DNA from: Algibacter amylolyticus
GTDB taxonomy: Bacteria > Bacteroidota > Bacteroidia > Flavobacteriales > Flavobacteriaceae
Reading direction: 5' to 3'
Assembly: GCF_014202225.1 (NCBI RefSeq)
Contig: NZ_JACHGE010000007.1
Location: 87,900-151,899, forward strand
DNA length: 64,000 nucleotides
Below, piece by piece: positions 53,899 to 63,217 of this stretch; the stretch's first letter is position 1; each line of letters opens with the position of its first letter. The position numbers were made by a program, and so were the translations under genes. Below the pieces are notes generated by a model that worked only from the letters and a program-made list of their open reading frames with translations, had not been told where the DNA came from and ran no database searches.

Positions 53899-55278
53899 TC
53901 ACTTAAGACTTTTTCCAATTAACTTTTTTGTCAAATAGTTAAACCTTATATACAATAAAATTGAAGCCGTAGTTAAACCAGCCAGCAACCCTAACCAAAT
54001 ACCAAAACTTCCGTAAGCATCTTTATCACCTAAAAACCAACTTATAGGAAACCCAACTAACCAATACGATATAAATGTTATTACGGTTGGTATTTTTACG
54101 TCCTGCAATCCGCGTAAAGCGCCTAAAACAACTACCTGAATACTATCGCTAATTTGAAAAATAGCAGCAGCTATTAATAGGTTTGATGCAATACTTACTA
54201 CCTCCATATTATCTGCATAATTTTCTACATCATTAAAATCGACATATATTCTTGGAAGGTAATCATGAAAAGCAAAGAAAAGCAAGGCAAAACAAAAGGC
54301 CAGTAAGGTGCCCATTAAAAATAAAGAAAATGCAATACGCCGTAATTCTAAATACGCTTTTAGTCCTTTTTGATTACCCACACGAATCATGGAGGCTACA
54401 CTTAATCCCATGGCAACCATAAAGGTCATAGAACTTAGGTTTAAAGCGATTTGATTAGCCGCTTGCGGATTTTTACCTAGTAATCCGCTTAGCCAAATAG
54501 CTGCGGTAAAAATAGCTACTTCAAAAAACATTTGCATAGCACTAGGTGCGCCTAAATTTAAAATCTTTTTAAGCATTAACTTATCGAGCACAAAAAACTT
54601 AATATTGGTAACAAATGCTTTCGATTTTTCTTTACCTTTTAATAAATACCACAGGTACCAAACCATAACTAACCTAGACACTAAGGTTCCGTAAGCCGCT
54701 CCTACAATGCCTAATTCTGGGAAACCAAACTTTCCAAATATTAACACATAGTTTAAAACTATATTTATAATATTCCCGATTAATGTGGCATACATTGGGT
54801 ATTTAGTCATGGATAAACCATCACTAAACTGTTTAAAGCCCTGAAACACAATTAAGGGTATTAATGATACAGCTACATAATTAAGATAAGGAATAGCTAA
54901 TTGGACTACCTCAACAGGTTGTTTCATTAAATACATCAGCGGTTTTGAAAAATAAACCAGTAAAAAAAGTAATATCCCTAAAACGGTACATAAAAACAAA
55001 CCGTGTTTAAATGCCGATTTTCCTTTTATAAAATCTTTAGAAGAATCTGCTTCGGCAATTAAAGGGGTTATGGCTGTTGAAAACCCAATACCTAAGGACA
55101 TGGCAATAAACATAAAGCTATTTCCTAAAGATACCGCAGCAAGTTCTGCCGTACCTAATTGCCCTACCATGATATTATCTACAAAACTAACAAAGGTATG
55201 ACCTAACATGCCCAACATTACAGGAGCAGCTAGTTGCCAATTGTATTTAAATTCTTTTGTGTAGTTACTAATTTGCAT
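53899..55278 (-). CDS. MATE-family multidrug efflux transporter
   Basis: A 459-residue, 12-helix exporter of the NorM branch. The two repeated halves carry VMLGMLGHTFVSFVDNIMVGQLGTAELAAVSLGNS and the second-half counterpart ALRGLQDVKIPTVITFISYWLVGFPISWFLG. It would export drugs or metabolites with a sodium or proton gradient. Its -7 box lies only 4 bp before the ATG. The four-helix-bundle gene follows on the same strand. Confidence 0.94.
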   Translation of the reverse strand: MQISNYTKEFKYNWQLAAPVMLGMLGHTFVSFVDNIMVGQLGTAELAAVSLGNSFMFIAMSLGIGFSTAITPLIAEADSSKDFIKGKSAFKHGLFLCTVLGILLFLLVYFSKPLMYLMKQPVEVVQLAIPYLNYVAVSLIPLIVFQGFKQFSDGLSMTKYPMYATLIGNIINIVLNYVLIFGKFGFPELGIVGAAYGTLVSRLVMVWYLWYLLKGKEKSKAFVTNIKFFVLDKLMLKKILNLGAPSAMQMFFEVAIFTAAIWLSGLLGKNPQAANQIALNLSSMTFMVAMGLSVASMIRVGNQKGLKAYLELRRIAFSLFLMGTLLAFCFALLFFAFHDYLPRIYVDFNDVENYADNMEVVSIASNLLIAAAIFQISDSIQVVVLGALRGLQDVKIPTVITFISYWLVGFPISWFLGDKDAYGSFGIWLGLLAGLTTASILLYIRFNYLTKKLIGKSLK

Positions 55279-55282
55279 GTTG

Positions 55283-55290
55283 CAAAAGTA
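55283..55290 (-). promoter_or_regulatory. Putative -7 box for the MATE gene, adjacent to its ATG
   Basis: Minus-strand TACTTTTG matches TAnnTTTG and ends 4 bp before the ATG, implying a leaderless transcript if used. Confidence 0.4.
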
Positions 55291-55321
55291 AACTTTACTT
55301 GATACTTAAAGTAAATTTCTT

Positions 55322-56263
55322 TTAAAGATTTGAGACGTTTTTTTTAGCCATTTCAAACTCCATTATAATATCTTGAACAATAGTAGCCACCGGTTTTATA
55401 TCATGTATTAACCCTGCAATTTGACCAATTTCTAACTCACCTTCCTCTAGGTCGCCTTCAAACATTCCACGTTTTGCTCTTGCTCTACCTAACAATGCTT
55501 TAAGTTGCTCTACCGTAGGCGCTGTTTTATATAAGTCTTGTACTTGATTGTAAAACTTGTTTTTAATTAAGCGCACCGGAGCTAACTCTTTTAAAGTTAA
55601 TTGTGTATCACCCTCTTTAGCATCTACAACAACCTTTTTAAAATCTTGATGTGCCGAACTTTCATTACTAGCAACAAATCGGCTCCCAATTTGAACACCA
55701 TCGGCACCCAAAATCATGGTTGCTAACATGGCACTACCTGTGGCAATTCCGCCAGCGGCTATTATAGGAATTTGTATCTGTTCCTTTACCATAGGAATTA
55801 AGGCTAAGGTCGTAGTTTCGTCTCTACCATTATGTCCACCAGCTTCAAAACCTTCGGCCACAATAGCATCAACACCTGCTTCTTGCGCTTTTAAAGCAAA
55901 TTTGACACTGCTTACAACATGCACAACAGTTATACCGCGTTCTTTTAACCAAGCTGTCCACGTTTTTGGATTTCCTGCCGAAGTAAAAACAATTTTAACA
56001 CCTTCTTCAACTATAATATCCATTATTTCTTGAATGTTAGGATACAACATTGGTACATTAACACCAAAAGGTTTATGGGTTGCTTTTTTGCATTTTTTTA
56101 TGTGCTCTCTCAAAACGTCTGGATACATAGATCCTGCTCCAATAAGTCCTAAAATACCCGAATTACTTGAAGCCGATGCTAATCGCCAACCACTATTCCA
56201 AACCATTCCTGCCTGTATAATGGGGTGTTTAATTCCGAATAAAGTTGTAATTCTGTTTGCCAT
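55322..56263 (-). CDS. Nitronate monooxygenase-like FMN enzyme
   Basis: A 313-residue FMN barrel of the 2-nitropropane dioxygenase / nitronate monooxygenase family. It shows HPIIQAGM near the N-terminus, GVNVPM, VVHVVSSVKFALKAQEAGVDAIVAEGFEAGGHNG, PIIAAGGIATGSAM and LGADGVQIGSRF. Members may instead be FabK-like enoyl-ACP reductases; the AEGFEAGGHNG histidine favours the monooxygenase call. Its ATG overlaps the stop of the subtilase gene by one base (TAATG), a translational coupling. Confidence 0.88.
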   Translation of the reverse strand: MANRITTLFGIKHPIIQAGMVWNSGWRLASASSNSGILGLIGAGSMYPDVLREHIKKCKKATHKPFGVNVPMLYPNIQEIMDIIVEEGVKIVFTSAGNPKTWTAWLKERGITVVHVVSSVKFALKAQEAGVDAIVAEGFEAGGHNGRDETTTLALIPMVKEQIQIPIIAAGGIATGSAMLATMILGADGVQIGSRFVASNESSAHQDFKKVVVDAKEGDTQLTLKELAPVRLIKNKFYNQVQDLYKTAPTVEQLKALLGRARAKRGMFEGDLEEGELEIGQIAGLIHDIKPVATIVQDIIMEFEMAKKNVSNL

Positions 56264-57888
56264 TATTGCTTTATAATTTTGAAGGTTTTTGAAACAACAC
56301 TGCTTTCAACTCGAATAAAATATATACCATTAGCTAATGCTGTTGTATTTATTTCATTTTGATAAGACGTTATTTGAAAGCTATTCACTTCTTTTCCTAA
56401 AACATCATATAACTTAACTGAAACTGTAGTATCTTCTGATGGTAGTTCAATAAACAACTTATTATAAACGGGATTCGGATAAATTTTAAAAGCATTATTA
56501 ACTCCATATTCTTTAACCGTTAATGCACTATTTAAAGCCAATTCAAGATTAGGAATTCCATAGCCTAAAAAATAATCTGGTGTATTATATTGTGATGCCG
56601 ACTCCCTAACTAATTGCATGATTTCGCCATTGGTTTTATCGGGTAAAGCTTGCCACAAACATGTTATTCCGCCTGCAAGAATGGGTGAACTAAAAGAAGT
56701 GCCATTAGCATTACTTATTATATCATTTTCTGTAATAACAACACTTGGATATCCTTGAGCTACCACATCTGGCTTTTGAGTAGGCTGAAAGGCGCTACCA
56801 ACAGAACTAAAATAAGCGTATTCCCCAGTAGGATTAACGGCGCCTATAGAAAATACATTTGGAGAATCCGCAGGCGCTCCTACTCCATCATTTCCCGAGT
56901 TTCCTGCCGAAGTTACCATAAGCAAACCTTTTTCAAAAGCTATATTTGCACCTCGTGTTATGTAGGTGGTGTAGCCATCCAAATCGGCATCAGAATGACT
57001 ATATCTTGTATAATTTGGCGAATAATCTTTATAACCTAAAGAGGTGTTAATAACATCGACGCCTAAGCTATCCGCACGTTCGGCAGCTTCAACCCAATAA
57101 CTTTCTTCAACAGGGTTTTCATTTGAATTATCTTCTGTAATAAATAAATAATACGATGCATCTGGAGCTGTACCTACAAAATCATTTTCAACATAACCAG
57201 CCAAATCACTCAATACCAAAGTACCATGATTACTGGATGTACCTGTAAATACATTAACATCTCTATTTACAAAATCGTAACTTCCTAAAAGATTACCCGC
57301 ATCTCGTAATCTTTGAAACGCCATCATTGTATTTACATTAGGGAAACCAGCATCTAAAATAGCAACCGTCATTCCATTTCCGGTGTAATCTGCAAGGTGT
57401 AAAACATCACCATTAAACATCTCGATTTGATTGGCAGAATTGCCGTAATCAAAAGTAGTTATTGCACTTTCAAGCTTAAATTGCTTATTCTGTTTTTTGG
57501 TAACTACAGCATTTTTTGCGTTTAAATTTTTATCTGCGAAATCAATACTACTTACAAAACTTAAACCAGTTAAAGCCTCAATATTGGTTTGAATGCCTCG
57601 AACATGTACAGCATTAAACCATTTAGATTTAGCCAATACCGCTATACCCGCCGTATTTTTTATTTGTGTAATATAAGCCTCGTTAACGGGTACATCTCTT
57701 TCGTCGATGGTTACGTTATGCGCATTTTTTCTATCAATAGCCTTTTGGGTAAGTACAGAAATTGGATTAGCCAATGAAGCAGATACATTCTCTTTATCGG
57801 TAAAGTACACCCAAGCATCTTCTATTTGGGCAGATACATTATTAATAAATAGAACAAATACGATAAATAGAATAGGTACTTTTTTCAT
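56263..57888 (-). CDS. Secreted S8 subtilisin-like protease with type IX sorting domain
   Basis: A 541-residue exported serine protease. Signal peptide 1-20 (ending NVSA), then a propeptide-like region to about 150. The catalytic triad is D179 (AILDAG), H221 (SNHGT) and S398 (NGTSFSSP), with SAGN at 327-330 for the oxyanion hole. The last 75 residues (IYPNPVYNKLFIELPSED... GIYFIRVESSVVSKTFKIIKQ) are a type A T9SS C-terminal sorting domain, so it goes to the cell surface or outside. Its stop overlaps the start of the nitronate monooxygenase gene, although that product is cytoplasmic. Confidence 0.94.
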   Translation of the reverse strand: MKKVPILFIVFVLFINNVSAQIEDAWVYFTDKENVSASLANPISVLTQKAIDRKNAHNVTIDERDVPVNEAYITQIKNTAGIAVLAKSKWFNAVHVRGIQTNIEALTGLSFVSSIDFADKNLNAKNAVVTKKQNKQFKLESAITTFDYGNSANQIEMFNGDVLHLADYTGNGMTVAILDAGFPNVNTMMAFQRLRDAGNLLGSYDFVNRDVNVFTGTSSNHGTLVLSDLAGYVENDFVGTAPDASYYLFITEDNSNENPVEESYWVEAAERADSLGVDVINTSLGYKDYSPNYTRYSHSDADLDGYTTYITRGANIAFEKGLLMVTSAGNSGNDGVGAPADSPNVFSIGAVNPTGEYAYFSSVGSAFQPTQKPDVVAQGYPSVVITENDIISNANGTSFSSPILAGGITCLWQALPDKTNGEIMQLVRESASQYNTPDYFLGYGIPNLELALNSALTVKEYGVNNAFKIYPNPVYNKLFIELPSEDTTVSVKLYDVLGKEVNSFQITSYQNEINTTALANGIYFIRVESSVVSKTFKIIKQ

Positions 57889-57914
57889 AACTCGAAGGCA
57901 TTAGCTTTGCTAAG

Positions 57915-59102
57915 TTATGAAATTACTCCCGAACCTATTAATTCATCTTCAATATACCAAGCTACAAATTGTCCTTCGGTTATTGCAGACTGAAATTCTT
58001 TAAACTCTACATACAAGCCGCCATCTACTTTATGAAGCGTTGCATCCTCTAAAGCTTGTCGGTATCTAATTCTTGCCTTTACTTGCATGGTTTCGTCTAA
58101 CTTTAAAGCTAAGTCTTCACGAATCCAATGCAATTCTTCATTACTAACAAATAATGCTTTTTTGTACAAACCAGGATGGGCTTTACCTTGCCCGGTGTAT
58201 ATAATATTCTCTTCAACATCGGTATCAATAACAAATAACGGTTCTACTGTGCCACCTACACCTAATCCTTTACGCTGTCCTTTTGTAAAATAATGCGCAC
58301 CTTGATGTTTACCAACCACTTTACCTTGATTAATATTATAATCAATTTTACGTGATAGGTATTCTAGTTTTTCAATTTCGGAATCGAATTGCGTTTTTAC
58401 CACACTATAAACGGCTTGTTCTTTAGGTACTTCTACAATAACACCTTCTTTAGGTTTAAGTTGTTGTTGCAAAAAATCTGGCAACTTTACTTTACCTATA
58501 AAACAAAGCCCTTGAGAATCTTTCTTTTCAGCTGTAACTAAATCTAATTCGGTTGCTATTTTTCTAACCTCAGGTTTTGTTAACTCGCCAATTGGAAATA
58601 ATGCTTTAGATAATTGTTCTTGCGATAATTGACATAAAAAGTACGATTGATCTTTGTTTCCATCAACACCCGCTAAAAGTTGATATACTTCTTTTCCGTC
58701 CTTCTGAATGGTTCCTTTTCTGCAATAATGACCTGTAGCCACGTAATCTGCTCCCAGATCTAAGGCTATTTTCATAAAAACATCAAACTTTATCTCTCTA
58801 TTACATAGTACATCTGGGTTTGGTGTTCTACCTTTTTCGTATTCATGAAACATATAATCTACAATACGCTCCTTATATTGTTCACTTAAATCGACCGTTT
58901 GAAATGGTATACCTAATTTTTCGGCAACCAACATAGCATCATTACTATCATCTAACCACGGACACTCATTAGAAATGGTAACCGAATCATCATGCCAGTT
59001 TTTCATAAACAAACCAATAACCTCATAGCCTTGTTGTTGCAGCAAGTATGCCGCAACACTAGAATCTACACCTCCAGAAAGTCCTATTATAACCCGTTTC
59101 AT
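57915..59102 (-). CDS. mnmA: tRNA-specific 2-thiouridylase
   Basis: Thiolates U34 of Lys, Glu and Gln tRNAs. The 395-residue protein has the PP-loop GLSGGVDSS (7-15), the catalytic cysteines in [12 protein letters not shown] and [14 protein letters not shown], the [25 protein letters not shown] block and the C-terminal beta domain. Length and motifs match complete MnmA. It has its own well-matched promoter at 59121-59149. Confidence 0.96.
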   Translation of the reverse strand: MKRVIIGLSGGVDSSVAAYLLQQQGYEVIGLFMKNWHDDSVTISNECPWLDDSNDAMLVAEKLGIPFQTVDLSEQYKERIVDYMFHEYEKGRTPNPDVLCNREIKFDVFMKIALDLGADYVATGHYCRKGTIQKDGKEVYQLLAGVDGNKDQSYFLCQLSQEQLSKALFPIGELTKPEVRKIATELDLVTAEKKDSQGLCFIGKVKLPDFLQQQLKPKEGVIVEVPKEQAVYSVVKTQFDSEIEKLEYLSRKIDYNINQGKVVGKHQGAHYFTKGQRKGLGVGGTVEPLFVIDTDVEENIIYTGQGKAHPGLYKKALFVSNEELHWIREDLALKLDETMQVKARIRYRQALEDATLHKVDGGLYVEFKEFQSAITEGQFVAWYIEDELIGSGVIS

Positions 59103-59120
59103 TCTTAAAAAATTAGTTTA

Positions 59121-59149
59121 CAAAGATACGTATTATTGCAAGATTGCAA
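59121..59149 (-). promoter_or_regulatory. Promoter of mnmA (TTG-N18-TATCTTTG)
   Basis: On the minus strand a -33 TTG (59147-59149) is followed after 18 bases by the -7 box TATCTTTG (59121-59128), 18 bp before the ATG. This is the only promoter in the window that matches both Bacteroidota elements at the normal spacing. Confidence 0.6.
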
Positions 59150-59247
59150 TGCTTTTAGCATAAATGATAACCATCTTTAAAAAACCACTTTGTCTATGTT
59201 TTAATAAAAAATATTAAACAAAAATGTATTTGTGTTTAATATTTTTA

Positions 59248-59255
59248 TATATTTG
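59248..59255 (+). promoter_or_regulatory. Putative -7 box for the fasciclin gene
   Basis: TATATTTG matches TAnnTTTG, 26 bp before the ATG. A TTG stands 15 bp upstream of it, slightly short of the usual spacing. Confidence 0.4.
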
Positions 59256-59281
59256 TTAAACAAAACTTAAACACAAACGTT

Positions 59282-60265
59282 ATGAAAATCTTAAATTCTT
59301 TAAAAAAAATAACTTTAGCCACAGTGCTTTTAGTAGCATTTAGCTCTTGTAACAATGATGATGACAATACAACAGAACCACCAATGCAACTTAATATAGT
59401 TGAAACGGCACAAACTGTAGACGATTTAAGTATTCTAGTTGATGCTGTTGTGCAAGCCGGTTTAGTAGATGCATTAACAGCCGCAGGAGACAAAACAGTT
59501 TTAGCACCAACAAATGCAGCTTTTACAGCGTTTTTAGCAGATAATGGTTTTAGCTCACTATCTGAAGTTCCAAACAATGTATTAACCCAAGTGTTATTAA
59601 ACCACGTAATTGCAGGTACCAACATTGCTTCTGCAGACCTTTCTGGAAATACAGGATATACCAACACTTTAGCGGATGGACCAAGCGGAACAAAATTAAG
59701 TTTATACTATGATGGAACAGCAGGTGTCATGTTTAATGGTGGTGCCGAGGTAACGTTACCAGATGTAATGACTACTAATGGTATTGTACATGTTATTGAC
59801 CAAGTTATAGCGTTACCTACCATAGCTACATTTGCAACTACAAATCCTGCATTATCTACTTTAGTAGATGCATTAGTATACGCTGATTCAGGGGATCCAA
59901 CCGTCCCTTACATTGAAACAGTATCTAATGCAGATGCAGGACCTTTTACTGTTTTTGCTCCTACTAATGATGCTTTTGGAGATTTATTAGTAGAATTAGA
60001 AGTAGATGCACTTACAGATATTGCAACCTCTACTGTTGATGCTGTATTGTTACACCATATAGTAAATGCTAATGTACAATCTAGTGGCTTAGCAACTGGA
60101 GATGTAAGTACACTTGGTGGCCCAATTATGGCAGATACATCTACCTTTACACTTACAGATGGTAATGGAAGAATGAGTAACATTATTACAACCTTAGTAG
60201 ATATTCAAGGTATAAATGGTGTGGTACACGTCATTGACAAAGTATTACTTCCTGCCACGGAATAA
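59282..60265 (+). CDS. Lipoprotein with two fasciclin (FAS1) domains
   Basis: A 327-residue outer-envelope lipoprotein. The signal LATVLLVAFSSC places the lipid-modified Cys at about residue 23, followed by an acidic NNDDDN stretch that is typical of surface-exposed Bacteroidota lipoproteins. Two FAS1 domains cover about 38-180 and 185-325, each with TVFAPTNDAF-like or TVLAPTNAAF motifs and GIVHVID or GVVHVIDKVL endings. FAS1 domains mediate adhesion. It is a single gene with its own -7 box and a strong terminator. Confidence 0.93.
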   Translation: MKILNSLKKITLATVLLVAFSSCNNDDDNTTEPPMQLNIVETAQTVDDLSILVDAVVQAGLVDALTAAGDKTVLAPTNAAFTAFLADNGFSSLSEVPNNVLTQVLLNHVIAGTNIASADLSGNTGYTNTLADGPSGTKLSLYYDGTAGVMFNGGAEVTLPDVMTTNGIVHVIDQVIALPTIATFATTNPALSTLVDALVYADSGDPTVPYIETVSNADAGPFTVFAPTNDAFGDLLVELEVDALTDIATSTVDAVLLHHIVNANVQSSGLATGDVSTLGGPIMADTSTFTLTDGNGRMSNIITTLVDIQGINGVVHVIDKVLLPATE

Positions 60266-60334
60266 AACAGTTTGGTTTGTTGATTGTAGATTACAATTAG
60301 TTTTTATAATTAAAAGTTGTCTATGAAAAAGAGG

Positions 60335-60362
60335 CGCCTTAAGAAATTAGGGCGTTTTTTTT
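60335..60362 (+). terminator. Intrinsic terminator of the fasciclin gene
   Basis: An 8-bp stem (60335-60342 with 60347-60354, one G-U pair) capped by a GAAA tetraloop is followed by eight T residues (60355-60362). The opposite-strand YwqK-like gene ends inside the stem: its stop codon is 60347-60349. Confidence 0.7.
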
Positions 60363-61051
60363 ATGTATTTAGGTTTATATGTAAAGTCCTTTTCATTGGT
60401 AAGTTTACCATTTTCGTAGTACTTCCAAACCCCATCTTTTTTATCGCGTTTATAACGCCCTTCCGAAAGTAATTCGCCTTTTGGGTTATAAAACTTAGCA
60501 TCGCCATGTAGTTCTCCGTTTTCATAAACATAGCTTTTAAGCACTACATTTTTTTCGGATAACCACAAAGATTCACCATCTAATTTACCGTTAACATAAT
60601 TTTGCTTTTCGGCTATTTGCCCGTTAGGATAATACACCAAACGTTCGTCAATTAAAGCGCCATTGTCATTATAGTTCTCAATTATAAGTAGTTGATCTGA
60701 GTTTTTTTGGTAATACTTCCAAGTGCCAATATAGGTTTTACCATCCATTTCACCCTTACTAATTACCCTTCCGTTAGACGCCAAAAAGGTAACCTCTGCC
60801 TTCTGGTTAGTGTCATTAAACAACTTAGTAGCAGACAAAATGCCTTTCTTTTTATAATACTTATAAAACTTAAACAAGCCTATTTCCTTGCCATGAGCAA
60901 ATTGCCCTTCGTACCTTAAAACATCTGTACCTTCAAATTTCTTTTGCCAAACACCATGACGTTTTCCGTTTTCGTCAAACTGATTTATAGTTTGACCAAA
61001 CATAACCCCACTTAACATTAAGAAGAAAAATAAATTATAACCGATTTTCAT
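60347..61051 (-). CDS. Exported YwqK/MORN-repeat protein
   Basis: A 234-residue exported protein, signal peptide 1-19 (NLFFFLMLSGVMFG). The rest is a chain of MORN-like repeats: NGKRHGVWQKKFEGTD, GEIGLFKFYKYY, NGQIAEKQNYVNGKLDGESLW, YENGELHGDAKFYNPKGELLSEGRYKRDKKDGVWKYYENGK. The family is labelled as YwqK antitoxin in databases, but no toxin is adjacent, and an envelope scaffold role is as likely. Its last codons overlap the terminator of the convergent fasciclin gene. Confidence 0.85.
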   Translation of the reverse strand: MKIGYNLFFFLMLSGVMFGQTINQFDENGKRHGVWQKKFEGTDVLRYEGQFAHGKEIGLFKFYKYYKKKGILSATKLFNDTNQKAEVTFLASNGRVISKGEMDGKTYIGTWKYYQKNSDQLLIIENYNDNGALIDERLVYYPNGQIAEKQNYVNGKLDGESLWLSEKNVVLKSYVYENGELHGDAKFYNPKGELLSEGRYKRDKKDGVWKYYENGKLTNEKDFTYKPKYIKKTP

Positions 61052-61125
61052 TTTTAAAATTTTGATTTTATCGCTTTCGCGGAAATTATACTCAACTAAC
61101 GCATATATTCTAACTTTCTTATAAC

Positions 61126-61161
61126 AAAAAAGCTGCCAAAATGATTTCTGACAGCTTTTTT
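61126..61161 (-). terminator. Terminator between yidC and the YwqK-like gene
   Basis: AAAAAAGCTG (61126-61135) pairs with CAGCTTTTTT (61152-61161), T runs on both sides. It lies 45 bp past the yidC stop and would end the pyrG-yidC transcript. Confidence 0.65.
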
Positions 61162-61205
61162 AATTTAATAGTATCCACAAGGGCTTAAAAACCTTGCAGT
61201 AAAGA

Positions 61206-63092
61206 TTATTTACGCTTTTGTTGCGCTTGTTTTTGTTTTTCGGCTTGTTCCATCATTTCAGCCATTTTTTTCTGAAAACGATTTTCCTTTTTAGGCTGCT
61301 TTTTCTTTTCTTGAATTTGAGCATGAATCTTATCCTCATCAAGAATAAAGTTTTTAATCACTAAAATAATTCCAATACTAATAACATTAGAAATAAAGTA
61401 GTATAAACTTAAACCAGACGCATAGTTATTAAAGAAAAACAACATCATTATTGGAGAGAAGTACATCATATACTTCATCATTTTTGCCATATCTGGCATG
61501 CCTTCTTGTTGTGGTTGCGCTTGCATATTTTGTCCTGTAGTTAATCGCATATAGAAGAAAATAGCAATAGACGCTAATATTGGAAATAAACTTACGTGGT
61601 TTCCATAAAACGGAATAGTAAATGGCAAGTTTGCAATAACATCGTAAGACGATAAATCGTTAACCCAAAGGAAAGATTTCTGTCTTAAATCGAAAGCCGA
61701 TGGGAAAAACTGGAATAAGGCATAAAACACAGGAAGTTGTATTAAAGCTGGTAAACACCCTGCCATAGGACTTGCTCCCGCCTTAGTTTGCAACGCCATA
61801 GTTTCTTGTTGCGCTTTCATTTTGTTATCCTTATGCTTTTCGCGAATAGCATCTAATTCCGGCTTTAAAATTTTCATTTTTGCCTGAGATAAAAACTGCT
61901 TGTATTGCACGAATGATAATAAGAATTTTACCAACACCGTCATAACAACAATAGCAATTCCGTAAGACATATACCCACCTAAGAACCCAAATAACGGCAT
62001 AAAGATGTAACGGTTAATCCAACCAAAAAGTCCCCATCCAAATGGCACTAATTCGTCTAGATTTCTATCGTATGCATTCAATACTTTAAAATCACTTGGT
62101 CCGTAATACCAATCCATAGTTTGGTTAAACTCACCACCTTGTAATTCTAAAGGAATAGAAGTTGCAAAACTTTTAGTAAAAACGGTATCTATTTCTTCGT
62201 CTTGTACTAAATTTTCAGTTTTAACTTTTACATTCTTAAATTTATTATCGGTTAGTAATACCGAAGAAAAGAAATGCTGTTTGTAACCAATCCAAGATAC
62301 ATCTTCAACATCATCCTCACCATCTCTGGTATAATCTGCTTTACCATCTTCATAATCATAGTGCACATCGGTATATCTATTTTCATAAGAAATACTTTTT
62401 GCATGTCTGAAACCTTTTAATTTCCAGTCTAAATTAATGGCTTGCGAACTATTAATAACAGAACTTAAGCCTTGAGAACGGATAGCAAAATCTATCATAT
62501 AATCGCCCTCTTTAATCTCGTAACGGTATTCTAAAAACTGACTTTCGGAAACTTTAAGTTTCATAGAAACCACAGTTACATCGCCATTTTTAGTAACTTT
62601 TGGTACAAATGGTAAATCTTGAGTATTTAAAATTCGGCTATCTGTTGTTCCAAAGTTTATATTAAAGGATGCATTGTTATCCTTAATCATATAAATTGGA
62701 ATAGAATCGTAATCTACAAATTGCTTTAAACGTACTTCTGAAAGAAAACCACCTTTGTTGCTAAATTTAAGTGCAAATAAATCACTTTCAACAACAGTTT
62801 CTTTATCATTAGATTGTGCTGCAGAATACGCAAATGCACCTAACTTGTTTTTTAACTGAATCATTTGAAGCGAATCTACACCAGAACCAACGGCATAATC
62901 TGCTGCAGTAGTCACTAAAGTATCATCTTGAGCTTTTGCTTTTTGCTCTGCCTCAACCTGCTCTTGTTTTGCTTTTTCTTGAGCTTCTAGTTCTTCTGGC
63001 GTTGGTTTATTTTGCCAAAGCATGTAGGCCAATATTCCGAAAATAAGCACAAAGCCAATAATCGAATTAATATCTAATTTCTTTTCTTCCAT
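61206..63092 (-). CDS. yidC: Membrane protein insertase YidC
   Basis: Inserts and folds inner-membrane proteins alone or with SecYEG. The 628-residue protein has an N-terminal helix (about 9-25), a large periplasmic beta-sandwich domain and five C-terminal helices from about 365. Landmarks are MAGCLPALIQLPVFYALF in the core and YFISNVISIGIILVIKNFIL near the end. The tail is a K/Q/E-rich basic stretch that can touch ribosomes. Its arrangement behind pyrG (126-bp gap) is typical in Bacteroidota. Confidence 0.96.
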   Translation of the reverse strand: MEEKKLDINSIIGFVLIFGILAYMLWQNKPTPEELEAQEKAKQEQVEAEQKAKAQDDTLVTTAADYAVGSGVDSLQMIQLKNKLGAFAYSAAQSNDKETVVESDLFALKFSNKGGFLSEVRLKQFVDYDSIPIYMIKDNNASFNINFGTTDSRILNTQDLPFVPKVTKNGDVTVVSMKLKVSESQFLEYRYEIKEGDYMIDFAIRSQGLSSVINSSQAINLDWKLKGFRHAKSISYENRYTDVHYDYEDGKADYTRDGEDDVEDVSWIGYKQHFFSSVLLTDNKFKNVKVKTENLVQDEEIDTVFTKSFATSIPLELQGGEFNQTMDWYYGPSDFKVLNAYDRNLDELVPFGWGLFGWINRYIFMPLFGFLGGYMSYGIAIVVMTVLVKFLLSFVQYKQFLSQAKMKILKPELDAIREKHKDNKMKAQQETMALQTKAGASPMAGCLPALIQLPVFYALFQFFPSAFDLRQKSFLWVNDLSSYDVIANLPFTIPFYGNHVSLFPILASIAIFFYMRLTTGQNMQAQPQQEGMPDMAKMMKYMMYFSPIMMLFFFNNYASGLSLYYFISNVISIGIILVIKNFILDEDKIHAQIQEKKKQPKKENRFQKKMAEMMEQAEKQKQAQQKRK

Positions 63093-63217
63093 GTGTTAGT
63101 TATAGTGATTTTAGTCTATTGATTGCTTAACCATCCTTCAAAAAAGATTCACATCTTCAAGAATTCAAAATAAGATATCAAATAGCTATCCAATCTTACA
63201 ATTGTGCCATAGTGGCA

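Noticed and set aside
60347-61051. Toxin-antitoxin module
   Set aside because: The YwqK label is only a database name; there is a signal peptide and no toxin gene beside it.
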